Shown here in pieces: positions 9,868 to 17,936 of a stretch of DNA of 64,000 nucleotides. The notes under the pieces were generated by a model, which did no database searches, had not been told where the DNA came from, and worked only from the letters and a program-made list of their open reading frames with translations. The stretch spans positions 189,459 to 253,458 of the forward strand of contig CAWEYO010000017.1 of NCBI GenBank assembly GCA_963813315.1, given 5' to 3'. The number at the start of each line of letters is the position of its first letter. The stretch's first letter is position 1. Made by a program: the position numbers and the translations under genes. This DNA is from CAWEYO01 sp963813315. Its GTDB lineage: Bacteria > Pseudomonadota > Alphaproteobacteria > Rhizobiales > Rhizobiaceae.

Positions 9868-10248
9868 TCAGGCTTCACGAACTCTCCGGTTCGACATCGA
9901 TGGCCTCCGCTGAAGCGAGTCGGGGCCCTGCCCGGACAAGATCTGCTCCTCGATGCGATCCAGCTGCTCGCTGGTTTTTTGCATGAATGCCCGGAACTCG
10001 GCGGCCAGGCCTGCGGCATCGCGCTTCGCCTGCCGCGCATGCGCCGCAGCGGCCTGCCTGGCGAGGCCCGGCTCGTGGGCGGCGTCGATCGGCTTGCCGG
10101 TCAGACGCTCGATCTCGGCGCGTGTGACGCGCGGGCCGACCGGCGTGGCGACAATCTCGATTTCGCCGCGGGCTTCCATCCGGTAAACGCTCGAACGGGC
10201 GCAGTGGAGGGCGTCAGCCGTCTGGTTGATGGTGAAAACCTGTTGCAT
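9868..10248 (-). CDS. Excisionase-like helix-turn-helix DNA-binding protein
   Basis: 126 aa. Residues 5-35 (FTINQTADALHCARSSVY then RMEARGEIE) form a winged-helix/MerR-like HTH of the helix_turn_helix_17 type found in excisionases and element regulators. The C-terminal half is Ala-rich and helical (coiled-coil-like), ending in a basic tail. Its ATG shares one base with the stop of the upstream coiled-coil gene (TGATG), so the two are translated together. It probably controls excision or replication of the element, by analogy with similarly placed genes. Confidence 0.7.
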   Translation of the reverse strand: MQQVFTINQTADALHCARSSVYRMEARGEIEIVATPVGPRVTRAEIERLTGKPIDAAHEPGLARQAAAAHARQAKRDAAGLAAEFRAFMQKTSEQLDRIEEQILSGQGPDSLQRRPSMSNRRVREA

Positions 10249-10508
10249 CAGAAGCCGGCTCCCGCGCGTACGCGGCGGATCGCGTCCACGAACTTGACGA
10301 AGCAGACGACGGCATCCGAAACCAAGCGCTGGGCCTCGGCCTGGAGCTGCTTCGCCTCGGCTATGGCTTGGCGATGCTCGTTCTCGAGGCGACGACGCGC
10401 GGCTATCTCCTCGCGCGCCTTTCTTTCGAGCGCGCAGATATCGATCTCGTCGTTTTCGGGATTATTCTGGATGGGAAGGCCGGCTTCGCGGCCTGAGGTG
10501 GTGTGCAT
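10248..10508 (-). CDS. Small coiled-coil protein upstream of the excisionase-like gene
   Basis: 86 aa. Residues 25-65 (CALERKAREEIAARRRLENE and onward) are strongly charged, with a heptad-like pattern that predicts a coiled coil. Function unknown. A clear ribosome-binding region (AGGAGG, about 30 bases upstream, plus GGAGA nearer) precedes the ATG at 10508. The stop overlaps the next gene by TGATG. It is probably the first gene of a two-gene regulatory unit that leads into the replication genes. Confidence 0.6.
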   Translation of the reverse strand: MHTTSGREAGLPIQNNPENDEIDICALERKAREEIAARRRLENEHRQAIAEAKQLQAEAQRLVSDAVVCFVKFVDAIRRVRAGAGF

Positions 10509-10615
10509 GGTGTTGTCTCCGAATTGGAAGGCAACACCTCCTATACGCCAGATTTCTTGGTCAAATTCGCCGTTTATCTATGATTAATCTCCCCCAATTA
10601 AATCGGCGAATTGGA
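10509..10615 (-). promoter_or_regulatory. Candidate promoter/operator with repeated CGAATTGG/CCAATTCG boxes
   Basis: The spacer before the coiled-coil gene has the box CGAATTGGA at 10520-10528 and 10607-10615. An inverted relative (AATTCGCCG) at about 10564-10572 pairs with CGGCGAATT at 10604-10612. The minus strand also carries a TTGACC and a TATAGG, but only 13 bases apart, so the core promoter is uncertain. The arrangement suggests an operator for one of the element's HTH proteins. Confidence 0.35.
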
Positions 10616-11086
10616 GGCCAGACGGCGATAAACGCGCTTACGGAGTGCTTCCCGCTTGGGGCCGGGGGGCTCAACCGTGGCGACGGCGTCCCGGATTTCC
10701 ATCCGCCTCGCATTGCGCGGGTCCGCAAGGCTGGTGAGTACTGCCTCCACCTGGAGATCCACGGCCTCCTTCTTCGGTTTCCCCTTCGCTCCCTTCGGCC
10801 GGCCGGCGGCCAGGCGCTTCACTTCCGTGCTGATCCGGAACGGGATTAATCCGGCCTCGTCCAGCATCCGCAGTGCCTTCGTCATCTTTGGCCCGGCACG
10901 GCCCCTTTGAAACATGTTCATGACAGCCTGCATAAATTCAGGATCCGCCATCCCCACCCCCTTGAGCAGCAGGGCGGCATTTGCCTCGTCGGCTTCCCCC
11001 TCGACCATGACCCGCGCCAGTTGGGCGCGCAGTGCATCCTTGCGCTGTGCCTCGTCCCACGCCGGTTCGTCGCGATGGTCAGGCAT
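10598..11086 (-). CDS. Hypothetical protein coupled to integrase 1
   Basis: 162 aa beginning MPDHRDEPAWDEAQRK. It has a Lys/Gly-rich basic patch (GRPKGAKGKPKKEA) around residue 100 and ends KRVYRRLASNSPI. The ATG at 11086 overlaps the last eight bases of the integrase gene, so it is translated with it. I do not recognise the family. The basic segment would suit a nucleic-acid-binding accessory protein, but this is inference. Confidence 0.6.
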   Translation of the reverse strand: MPDHRDEPAWDEAQRKDALRAQLARVMVEGEADEANAALLLKGVGMADPEFMQAVMNMFQRGRAGPKMTKALRMLDEAGLIPFRISTEVKRLAAGRPKGAKGKPKKEAVDLQVEAVLTSLADPRNARRMEIRDAVATVEPPGPKREALRKRVYRRLASNSPI

Positions 11087-12314
11087 GGAGGGCCACCACC
11101 ATCGCATCAGCCTTCACTCCAGTGGCGAAATCCGCCCAGGCCTGCATCAGCTGCCGGCGCTTCTCCAGCGCGGAGCCGCGCCGGTAAGCCTGCTCGACCG
11201 CGCTGCCGACGGCGTGTGCCAACGCGGCTTCCGCCACCTCGCGGGCAAAATGCGTCTCGTCGCCGGCCCAGTCGCGGAAAGCCGAGCGGAAGCCGTGAAC
11301 GGTGGCGGACGCCTGCGGCAGAACTTGGTGCAGAAGCCTGAGCACGGTGTTGTTGCCGAGCGGCTGGCCGCGTTTCTGGCCGGCGAAGACATATGGCCCC
11401 AGCAGGCCGAGGCCGCGCACGGTACCCAACAGGTCGAGCACAGGGGCAGGCAGCGGGATAGTGTGCTGCCGCCCGCTCTTCATCCGCGTGCCGGGAAGTG
11501 TCCACGTCGCAGCCGAAAAGTCGACCTCGTCCCACGTCATCAGGCGGACCTCGTTGGAGCGCGCTGCGGTCAGGATTAGGAACTCAAGCGCCCTGGCGCT
11601 CATGGTGCGGACGTCGCAGAGCCCGGCCATGAGGTCCGGAACGTCCCGATAGTGAAGCGCCTTGTAGTGCCGAACCTCGGTCCTGCCGGGCCTCGGCAGC
11701 AGATGAGCCAGGCCGCCGCGCCAGCGGGCTGGATTCTCGCCCGAGCGCCAGCCATGCGCCTTCGCGAAGTCGAGGATGAGTTCAACCCTATTGCGCACGC
11801 GCGCGGCCGACACCGGCACCGTCGTCCACAGCGGCGTCAGCACTGCCAGCACGGCCCTCACGTCAACATCGGAGACGCGTGTACTCCAGATCGGCGTGCA
11901 GTGCCCCTTCAGGGCAACCGTCCACTGGAAGCACGTCTTGCGGTTCCGCCAGACGCCCCCGCGGCTCTCGACGTAGCGTCCGGCCGCCTCGCCAAAGGTC
12001 GGCTCGGCCTCGCGGTTCCGCTTGGCGAACGGGTCGCCTCCGTCTGCCAGTGCCTTGCGGGCGGCAGACGCCTTCTCACGAGCCATCGCAAGACTGACTG
12101 TGGGATAGCCGCCCAGGCCCATGATGCGCGGCCGGCCGCCCGCCTTTGAGATGAAAAGCCAGGCCTTCGTGCCGGTCGAACGAATCTCGATGTAGAGGCC
12201 GCCGCCGTCGGCGTGGCGCCCCGGCCTACCGAGCGCCTTGACGGCACGGTCAGTGAGCCTGTGCAGGCCGCGCTGGCGCGGCTTGAAATTGGATGGGTCG
12301 CGGGAGACAGTCAC
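11079..12314 (-). CDS. Tyrosine-type site-specific integrase (integrase 1, DUF4102 family)
   Basis: An intact 411-aa integrase. The N-terminal arm-binding DUF4102 domain (TDRAVKALGRPGRHADGGGLYI, split over residues 21-42, and MGLGGYPTVSLAMAREKA) is followed by a core-binding region and the catalytic domain. The catalytic residues are visible: Arg in ILTAARSNEVRLM, His-x-x-Arg in VHGFRSAFRDWAG, His in ALAHAVG and Tyr in VEQAYRRG. The GTG start at 12314 follows a good AGGAG. It would integrate and excise the element by recombination at a short att site. It is distinct from the second integrase at 14.4-15.8 kb. Confidence 0.93.
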   Translation of the reverse strand: MTVSRDPSNFKPRQRGLHRLTDRAVKALGRPGRHADGGGLYIEIRSTGTKAWLFISKAGGRPRIMGLGGYPTVSLAMAREKASAARKALADGGDPFAKRNREAEPTFGEAAGRYVESRGGVWRNRKTCFQWTVALKGHCTPIWSTRVSDVDVRAVLAVLTPLWTTVPVSAARVRNRVELILDFAKAHGWRSGENPARWRGGLAHLLPRPGRTEVRHYKALHYRDVPDLMAGLCDVRTMSARALEFLILTAARSNEVRLMTWDEVDFSAATWTLPGTRMKSGRQHTIPLPAPVLDLLGTVRGLGLLGPYVFAGQKRGQPLGNNTVLRLLHQVLPQASATVHGFRSAFRDWAGDETHFAREVAEAALAHAVGSAVEQAYRRGSALEKRRQLMQAWADFATGVKADAMVVALHA

Positions 12315-12540
12315 TGCGGGATCGCTCCTGTCCAGTCAGGTTTGCGGTTCAAGAGCGCGTCGCCCGGTTGCACGGTCGGCGCGTTCGTCGTTTGACTACC
12401 ACGCTAGCGCCTGCCTCGGCAATCCGCGCGTACCTTTTAGCGTAACCCTGGAACCGGGATAGCGAGGGACATTGGGCAACAGATTTGGAAGGCCACTGAG
12501 GGAGCAGCCCTTCAAATCCGGGCTTTCGCGAGACGGCGTG

Positions 12541-13002
12541 CTACGGCGGGAAATACGCTGGCGGCGGATTGTCCAGGCGCCACCAGCACTGCGCTCGCCA
12601 GTGCGGAATGGTTCCGGTGAGCACGACCATCGACGGGGGGCAGTGCCTCCACTTCTCCGCCGCCGCGCGCACAGCCTCCTCGCTGTCGAGATCGCACCAC
12701 AGCGCATAGGCGGCCGAAAAGTCACAGTCCTTGGCCCGGCCAAAGGGAGGTGTGTGTGGATGGCGGGCGGCGGCGCCGACATAGACGTTGAAGCCGGCAG
12801 CGTTCTTATCGATCGCCGTCTTGATCAGCGCGTCGATCTCGCCGAACCGCTGCAGGTAGGCACCGATCTCCTTGCGTCCATCGCGCTCGCCGATCCAGGC
12901 GACCTCGATCAACTCGTTCGCGGCTGAAAATTCGAACAGAAAGGCGAGATGGAAGAGCATCTCGCGTTCGAAAATGACGGCGGGTTCAGGCATGCTCGCC
13001 AT
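12541..13002 (-). pseudogene. N-terminal fragment of a RepB-like primase
   Basis: About 153 aa from ATG 13002 (MASMPEPAVIFE). The segment RHPHTPPFGRAKDCDFSAAY followed by ALWCDLDSEEAV, then VVLTGTIPHWRAQCWWRLDN, matches the start of RepB-type primases of phages and integrative elements. The frame stops at 12541 directly after that strand, where relatives continue for several hundred residues. The sequence beyond the stop does not resume the protein in any frame. The gene was probably cut off when the module carrying integrase 1 joined here. It overlaps the upstream Cys-rich gene. Confidence 0.6.
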
Positions 13003-13276
13003 CCTGCTGCTCGAAGTGTCGGCACGCAGGAGAGGTCCCAGGGATGAGCTTGGCGGCATCCCCGGTCATTGTTCGGAACTTTTCACAGATATACTTGGGC
13101 TTGCGGCCGGATTTTTGCTGGCCGCCGGACTTCTGCCAGAACTTGCATCGCGAACACGTCGCACCGACCGGCCCGGTGCCGGAAAAGTGGGCCATTCCAG
13201 CAACCGTCTTCGAGACGTTCGCGCGAGGGATCGAGCAGGCGTCAGTAAGGTTGAGCTGGCGCGAAAATTTTGACAT
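12986..13276 (-). CDS. Small Cys-rich, probably zinc-binding protein
   Basis: 96 aa from ATG 13276 (MSKFSRQLNLTDACSIPRAN). It contains CSRCKFW, KYICEKF and PACRHFE, spaced like a small zinc-binding domain. Similar short proteins occur beside AlpA-type regulators and primases in integrated elements. Its stop lies inside the start region of the truncated primase gene, so the two are co-translated. Specific function unknown. Confidence 0.6.
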   Translation of the reverse strand: MSKFSRQLNLTDACSIPRANVSKTVAGMAHFSGTGPVGATCSRCKFWQKSGGQQKSGRKPKYICEKFRTMTGDAAKLIPGTSPACRHFEQQDGEHA

Positions 13277-13394
13277 GGCATTAGCCCTCCGGGCTTGGCC
13301 GGGAGGCTTGCGTTCGAAGTGGGAGCGCCTATATTTGCTGCTGCTGGATAGCTTTGGACCCGCTCGCGAACGCAAACCGTTCCGGCGGGTTCTT

Positions 13395-13604
13395 CTATTC
13401 GGCGTCCTCGCGCTCGGAGGCAGCGTCGCGCTCGGCGATCCGGTCGAGAAGATACTGATCAATTTCGAATTCGACCCAGGCGATACGGTTGAGGCCGAGC
13501 CGGATGCGCTTCGGAAACTTCTTGGCCTTCTCCAGCCTCCAGAGCTGTGGCCTGCTGTAGTCAATGCCCTTGGCGCGAAGGCCGTCGTCGTTGAGAACGC
13601 GCAT
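13395..13604 (-). CDS. AlpA-family transcriptional regulator/excisionase
   Basis: 69 aa from ATG 13604; a start at 13634 would add ten residues. The sequence RVLNDDGLRAKGIDYSRPQ...WRLEKAKKFPKRIRLG...WVEFEIDQYL is the AlpA/prophage CP4-57 regulator HTH domain. That family activates integrase or excision genes of P4-like elements. It is the first gene of a minus-strand unit continuing into the Cys-rich protein and primase fragment. It lies just downstream of the perfect 24-bp palindrome at 13702-13725, a likely operator. Confidence 0.85.
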   Translation of the reverse strand: MRVLNDDGLRAKGIDYSRPQLWRLEKAKKFPKRIRLGLNRIAWVEFEIDQYLLDRIAERDAASEREDAE

Positions 13605-13670
13605 GTGTTTTTCCTCGCATTGCGTTGCAACCATGCGAGGGAGAATAATTACTTGAAAAAGCTTCCAAAA

Positions 13671-13725
13671 GTTGGGATGAAACTTGCTTATGCTTGCGAG
13701 CTTTCATCCCAATATTGGGATGAAA
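13671..13725. promoter_or_regulatory. Operator candidate: 24-bp perfect palindrome plus a third half-site
   Basis: Bases 13702-13725 form a perfect palindrome made of TTTCATCCCAAT and its complement ATTGGGATGAAA. A further half-site, TTGGGATGAAA, lies at 13672-13682, 43 bases from the same half of the palindrome, about four helical turns. The site lies 70-120 bases upstream of the AlpA-type gene and just beyond the end of the gene at 13766. This is what a dimeric repressor or activator site would look like. Confidence 0.6.
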
Positions 13726-13765
13726 CTGCAGGCTGACGATGCAATTTCATACCAATGTCGCGCTG

Positions 13766-14413
13766 CTACCTCTTCAGGTATGTGTCGACGGTCTCCGGAG
13801 AAATGGTTGTGCCGAACTCGACCGCGACCGCCTGCACGAAACGGACGTAAGGGCCTTCCACCTTCCCGCTGATGGCGCTCCTGGAGCGGCCGGGGTTGCG
13901 GCCGAAAAACTTCTTATAGATGGCCGGCAGAAGACTGGCCACCAGGCGTCTCGCCGCCGTCGCGTTGGGCGTCCAGATCCATGTGTGGTCAGGCGGCGGA
14001 TCGAGAATCAGGTCCGCCGCCTCTTTCAGCCACGACAGGGCATGCCTCAGGCTCTCGATGGATGGCGCATCATAGCTTGGCGGCCCGTTGGATAAAGACG
14101 TCGTCGTTGTCCTACCGCGGCAGCGTCTCCCACAGCAAATATCCCTGGTCCCGGTTGTCGAGCGCCTTCAGCAGCGCACTCGCGCCTGCTTCCTGATCTC
14201 CCTTCGCGTATTTCTTTCTTGCGAGGCGATTCTTGCGGCCCCGTTTCTGCTCGGTAGCCTGGAACAGTGCACGTACATTGTCCAGGTCGATGGCAAGGCG
14301 ATCCTTGTCGATGTCGTCGGGCACGACGGCGGTGCCGACGGACTGGAGGATGCGGTCCACTGCATCGCGCGACAGCGGCGTCGTCGCCTGCACCATTTCG
14401 GATAGTAACGCAT
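13766..14413 (-). CDS. Hypothetical protein downstream of integrase 2, with frame breaks
   Basis: The ATG at 14413 shares a base with the integrase stop (TGATG). Open frames run from there through DAVDRILQSVGTAVVPDD and ALLKALDNRDQGYLLWETLP. After a frame change at about 14115 they continue through ESLRHALSWLKEAADLILDP, WIWTPNATAARRLVA and YVRFVQAVAVEFGTTIS to a stop at 13766. Together this gives about 215 aa with good codon use in both halves. The family is not recognised. It could instead be two genes (14112-14381 and a second one lacking an ATG). Confidence 0.5.
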
Positions 14414-15805
14414 CACGCGCGCTCCGTCTGTAGGTTGACCACATTGGCGGGCGGCGGACTGACGATGGAGCGAAGCCGCCCTGCCCACAGCTCCAGCGCC
14501 TCGCGCATCTCGTCTTGGAATTCGTGCTGGTCATAGACGCGGGCGAGGCCCTTCTTGCCGTGACCGATGACCATCTCGGCGACCCGCTCGGAGATCCTGA
14601 GCGACGAAAGCCGCGTGCGCACCGTGCGGCGGATGTCATGGAGCACGAAATCCGGCAGCACGACCTTGCGCGGGTCGTCGCCGCGCGTGCGGGCCATCGC
14701 CTTCAGGGCGCGCAGCATGTCCCTGTCCAGCCGATCTTTCGCCTTGCCGAAGCCGTTGACGGGCTGTCTGCCGAACGTGGTCGAGAACAGGTGATCGCCG
14801 CTGTTGCGGCCGGCGAAGTGCGGTAGCGTCTCCAGCACCGTGAGCGCGTCGTCGGTCAGCGGCACGAGGTGCGAGGAATCGGACTTGAACCGCTCGGGCG
14901 GCACGGTCCAGACCTTCAGCTGCCTGTCGACCTCCGACCAGTCGATCGCCTCGCCGGGCTTCCTCTCGCGCAGCATGCGGGCCAGCTCGGGATGGAACTC
15001 GATCCACCGCGCCTCGCCAACCTCCGCCTTGCGCTGGCCGGTGATAAGCAGGAGGCGGAATAGCGGGCCGTAGGGGTAGCCCAGGCGCGATGTAGCCCGC
15101 CACAAAGCGAATATCTCGTCGTCGGACAGAACGCGTTGGCGAGGCTTTTTTTCGCCAATCAGCCTGCCGGGCTTCAGCCGGTCGCAAGGCGAGGCCTCAA
15201 GCCCGTATTTCCCGCGGTCAATCGCCCAATTGAAGAACGTCCGAATGTGCCCGAAAACATTATGAGCGTGATAGGGCGCGGGCCGGTCTGCGATAGCCTC
15301 GACCAGCGTCACGACATCGCCCCGCGTGATCTCGGTGACCAGTTTGTCTTTCCATGCCGGAATTGTCTCGCTTCTGATCTCGCGCTCGGCCGTGGCCGCC
15401 CTTCTCTGTCCCTTCACATGCCGCGCCAGGTACTCCTCAATCACGGCGCCGAAGGTCAGAGCGAGCTTGCGGACGGTCTCCTCTTTCCCGCGCCGCTCGG
15501 CCTCCCTGGGATCGATGTTCTGGCGAATCGAGCTTGCGCCACTCTCCGGCCTTCTCGCGGGCTTCCTCAAGGGTCAGGTCGCCCTTGTTGTCGACGCGAT
15601 ATTCGCCCAAGGCGTGACGGGTCGGGTTTTTCGAGCCCGGGAACCGCGTCACAATGCAAAACGTCCGCCGGAACTCGTTTTTGGTGTTCATTGGCCCGAC
15701 GCGAACGATGAGGTTGCGTGCCTTCTCGTCCTTCACGTCGTACCACTTCACCGCCGGCTTCAGCGCCTTCAGTTCGCGGTCGGTGCTGAATGCCCTGGTA
15801 GCCAT
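14413..15805 (-). CDS. Tyrosine-type site-specific integrase (integrase 2), one frame break
   Basis: The ATG at 15805 opens with MATRAFSTDRELKALKPAVK. An arm-binding region (ARNLIVRVGPMNTKNEF...GDLTLEEAREKAGEW) is followed by a frame change near 15540, then a core-binding domain and a catalytic domain. The catalytic residues are Arg in LLITGQRKAEVGEARW, His-x-x-Arg in LHDIRRTVRTRL, His in VIGHGKKG and Tyr in RVYDQHEF. Total about 464 aa, normal for P4-type integrases. It is not closely similar to integrase 1, so two independent integration systems lie in this region. Confidence 0.88.
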
Positions 15806-15862
15806 GTCGCTGCCCTTTCCGTTGCGATTGTTGCCACGAGGCGACACACCGCCTGGCCGTTT

Positions 15863-15915
15863 ATGGCAACGCGATGGCAACATATCTCGCGTAATACGAT
15901 GTTGCCATATGCAAC
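15863..15915. promoter_or_regulatory. Repeated ATGGCAAC boxes upstream of integrase 2
   Basis: ATGGCAAC occurs at 15863-15870 and ATGGCAACAT at 15874-15883. The exact complement ATGTTGCCAT lies at 15899-15908 and a variant (ATGCAAC) follows at 15909. The two ten-base boxes form a perfect inverted repeat with a 15-base spacer. Lying 60-110 bases upstream of the integrase start, they could be regulator sites, integrase arm sites or part of the attachment site. Confidence 0.45.
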
Positions 15916-16003
15916 GTCATGATACGCTTAGCTATGATAACTGCAAGAGATATATGGACTTCATGAGACGCGATGCACCGGTATGAAGCGCCTTGAAATG
16001 AGA

Positions 16004-16192
16004 TTAGCGACGGCGTATGACCGTCAGGCGCCGCTTTACCGATGCCGTCCCAATGTCGACCCGGCGCAGGAAGACCACGGCTCCAGGCGCGTCCGCTTTC
16101 GCGGTGTCAAGGAGAGTGGCGGGCGGCGAGGCGGAAAATAGTGACCGCTCGCTGACCTCCTCTCGCAGCCTGTCGGTTGCGGTGCGGGCCAC
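16004..16192 (-). CDS. Short hypothetical protein divergent from gltX
   Basis: A 62-codon frame from a GTG (VARTATDRLREEVSERSLFS) ending RRLTVIRRR. It may be the start of a chromosomal gene truncated by the integrated region; in many relatives a gene diverges from gltX at this place. No domain is visible, and the frame could be fortuitous. The rest of the 15,806-16,305 gap contains only the ATGGCAAC boxes. Confidence 0.25.
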   Translation of the reverse strand: MARTATDRLREEVSERSLFSASPPATLLDTAKADAPGAVVFLRRVDIGTASVKRRLTVIRRR

Positions 16193-16305
16193 CCTCGTCC
16201 CCTACCTCTTGCGCCCCAATTCCCCTATGCTACATGAACGGCACCGAAACGCCATGCACGCCGCGCGCGCCGATCGTATCGATCGCCGATCCCCGGGAAA
16301 ATTCC

Positions 16306-17738
16306 ATGCAGCAGACCGTCGTCACCCGCTTTGCCCCCTCGCCTACTGGTTTCCTGCACATCGGCGGGGCGCGGACCGCGCTGTTCAACTGGCTGTACTC
16401 CCGCCACACCGGCGGCAAGATGCTGCTGCGCATCGAGGACACGGACCGCGAGCGCTCGACGGAGGCCGCGACCGCCGCGATCCTCGACGGCCTGGCCTGG
16501 CTCGGCCTTCATTGGGAAGGCGAGCGCCATCTCGCAATTCGGCGTGCGCCGCCGCCATCGCGAGGTGGCGGAGGAATTGGTTCGGCCGCGGCAAAGCCTA
16601 TTACTGCTTCGCGACGCCCGAAGAGCTCAACGAGATGCGCGAGAAGGCGCGCGCCGAGGGGCGTCCGCCGCGCTATGATGGCCGCTGGCGCGACCGCGAT
16701 CCGTCAGAGGCGCCTGCCGGCGTGAAAGCCCGCTATCCGAATTAAGGCGCCGCACGGAAGGCGAGACAATGGTTAGCGATCCCGTGCAAGGAGAAGTCCG
16801 CTTTCCGAACAAGGATTTGGACGATTTCATCATCCTGCGTTCGGACGGCGAATCCGACCTACATGCATGCCGTTGTCGTGGACGACCACGACATGGGGGT
16901 GACGCATATCATTCGTGGCGACGACCATCTGACCAATGCGGCGCGGCAGACCGTCATCTATAGCGCGATGGGGTGGGATGTGCCGGTGATGGCGCATATT
17001 CCGCTGATCCATGGCGCCGACGGAGCCAAACTCTCCAAACGGCACGGCGCGCTGGGTGTCGAAGCGTATCGCGCGATGGGCTATTTGCCGTAAGCGTTGC
17101 GCAACTATCTCGCCCGCCTCGGCTGGAGCCATGGCGACGACGAGGTCATGTCGATCGACCAGATGGTCCGGTGGTTCGACATCGAGGACGTCAACAAAGG
17201 GCGCCGCGCGGTTCGATTTCCAAAGCTGGAAGCGTTGAACGGCATCCATATGCGCCAGATGGACGATGCCGCTCTGCTTGATGCCTTTGTGGCCACGTTA
17301 CCCTATCTGAGAACGGCGGGCCTATCCTGGAAAGCTGAGCCATCGCGAAAGCGCGCAGCTTCTGGCTGCGATGCCCGGCCTCAAGGAGCGCGCCAAAACA
17401 TTGCTGGAATTGGCGGACGGCGCGGCGTTTCTGTTCGCCGAGCGACCTCTGACGCTCGACGAAAAGGCGGCTGGCCTCGTTGAACGCATCCAGCCGCGTG
17501 ATGTGCTGGCGCGGCGCGATGACGGCTCTCGAAGGGTGCCGGGCGAATGGTCGGCAGCCGCCACCGAAGCTGCGATCCGCGACTTTGCGGCGCGGAACGC
17601 TCTGAAGTTGGGCGCGTGTGGCGCAGCCGCTGCGCGCCGCGCTGACCGGCCGAAGCACGTCGCCCGGTGTTTTTGACGTGCTCGCGGTGCTTGGCCGCGA
17701 CGGAGAGCCTGGCGCGGATCGGCGATCAAATCGATTAG
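16306..17738 (+). CDS. gltX: Glutamyl-tRNA synthetase, multiple frame breaks
   Basis: Class I aminoacyl-tRNA synthetase that charges tRNA-Glu. The class I HIGH-type motif appears as RFAPSPTGFLHIGGARTALF near the N-terminus, IEDTDRERS follows, and the KMSKS-equivalent is KLSKRHGALGV. The C-terminal anticodon-binding part runs through VERIQPRDVLARRDDG to GVFDVLAVLG. About five single-base shifts (for example near 16540, 16750, 16850, 17095 and 17320) break the frame, yet the order and spacing of motifs are normal for a protein of about 477 aa. The gene cannot be dispensable, so sequence errors are the likely cause. gltA follows. Confidence 0.92.
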
Positions 17739-17863
17739 CGATTTCTGTCAGTGAATTTGCGTATTGAAATCGCGTCTATTGCAGTGCAACATTGCGCGAC
17801 AATCCGTCAGCGCTGGCAGCAGACGGGAAATGCGCTAGCAAATCCGGCGCAATCTCCGGAAGA

Positions 17864-17892
17864 TTGACTTTGAGCAGTGTTGCACGTTACAG
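17864..17892 (+). promoter_or_regulatory. Candidate sigma-70-type promoter of gltA
   Basis: TTGACT at 17864-17869 is followed after 17 bases by TTACAG at 17887-17892, 45 bases before the gltA GTG. The -35 box is good and the -10 weak, as is common in alphaproteobacteria. No other candidate stands out in the 198-bp gltX-gltA spacer. Confidence 0.4.
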
Positions 17893-17936
17893 AAATTCGC
17901 CATCCCGGCGCTCATGCGAAACTGAAGGAGTTTGCG

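Noticed and set aside
12396..12540. Continuation of the RepB-like primase past its stop at 12541
   Set aside because: No frame beyond the stop shows the expected family sequence, so a simple frameshift does not restore the protein.
15806..16305. tRNA gene as the integration target of integrase 2
   Set aside because: No cloverleaf or CCA-proximal T-arm sequence was recognised here or at 4.5-4.9 kb.
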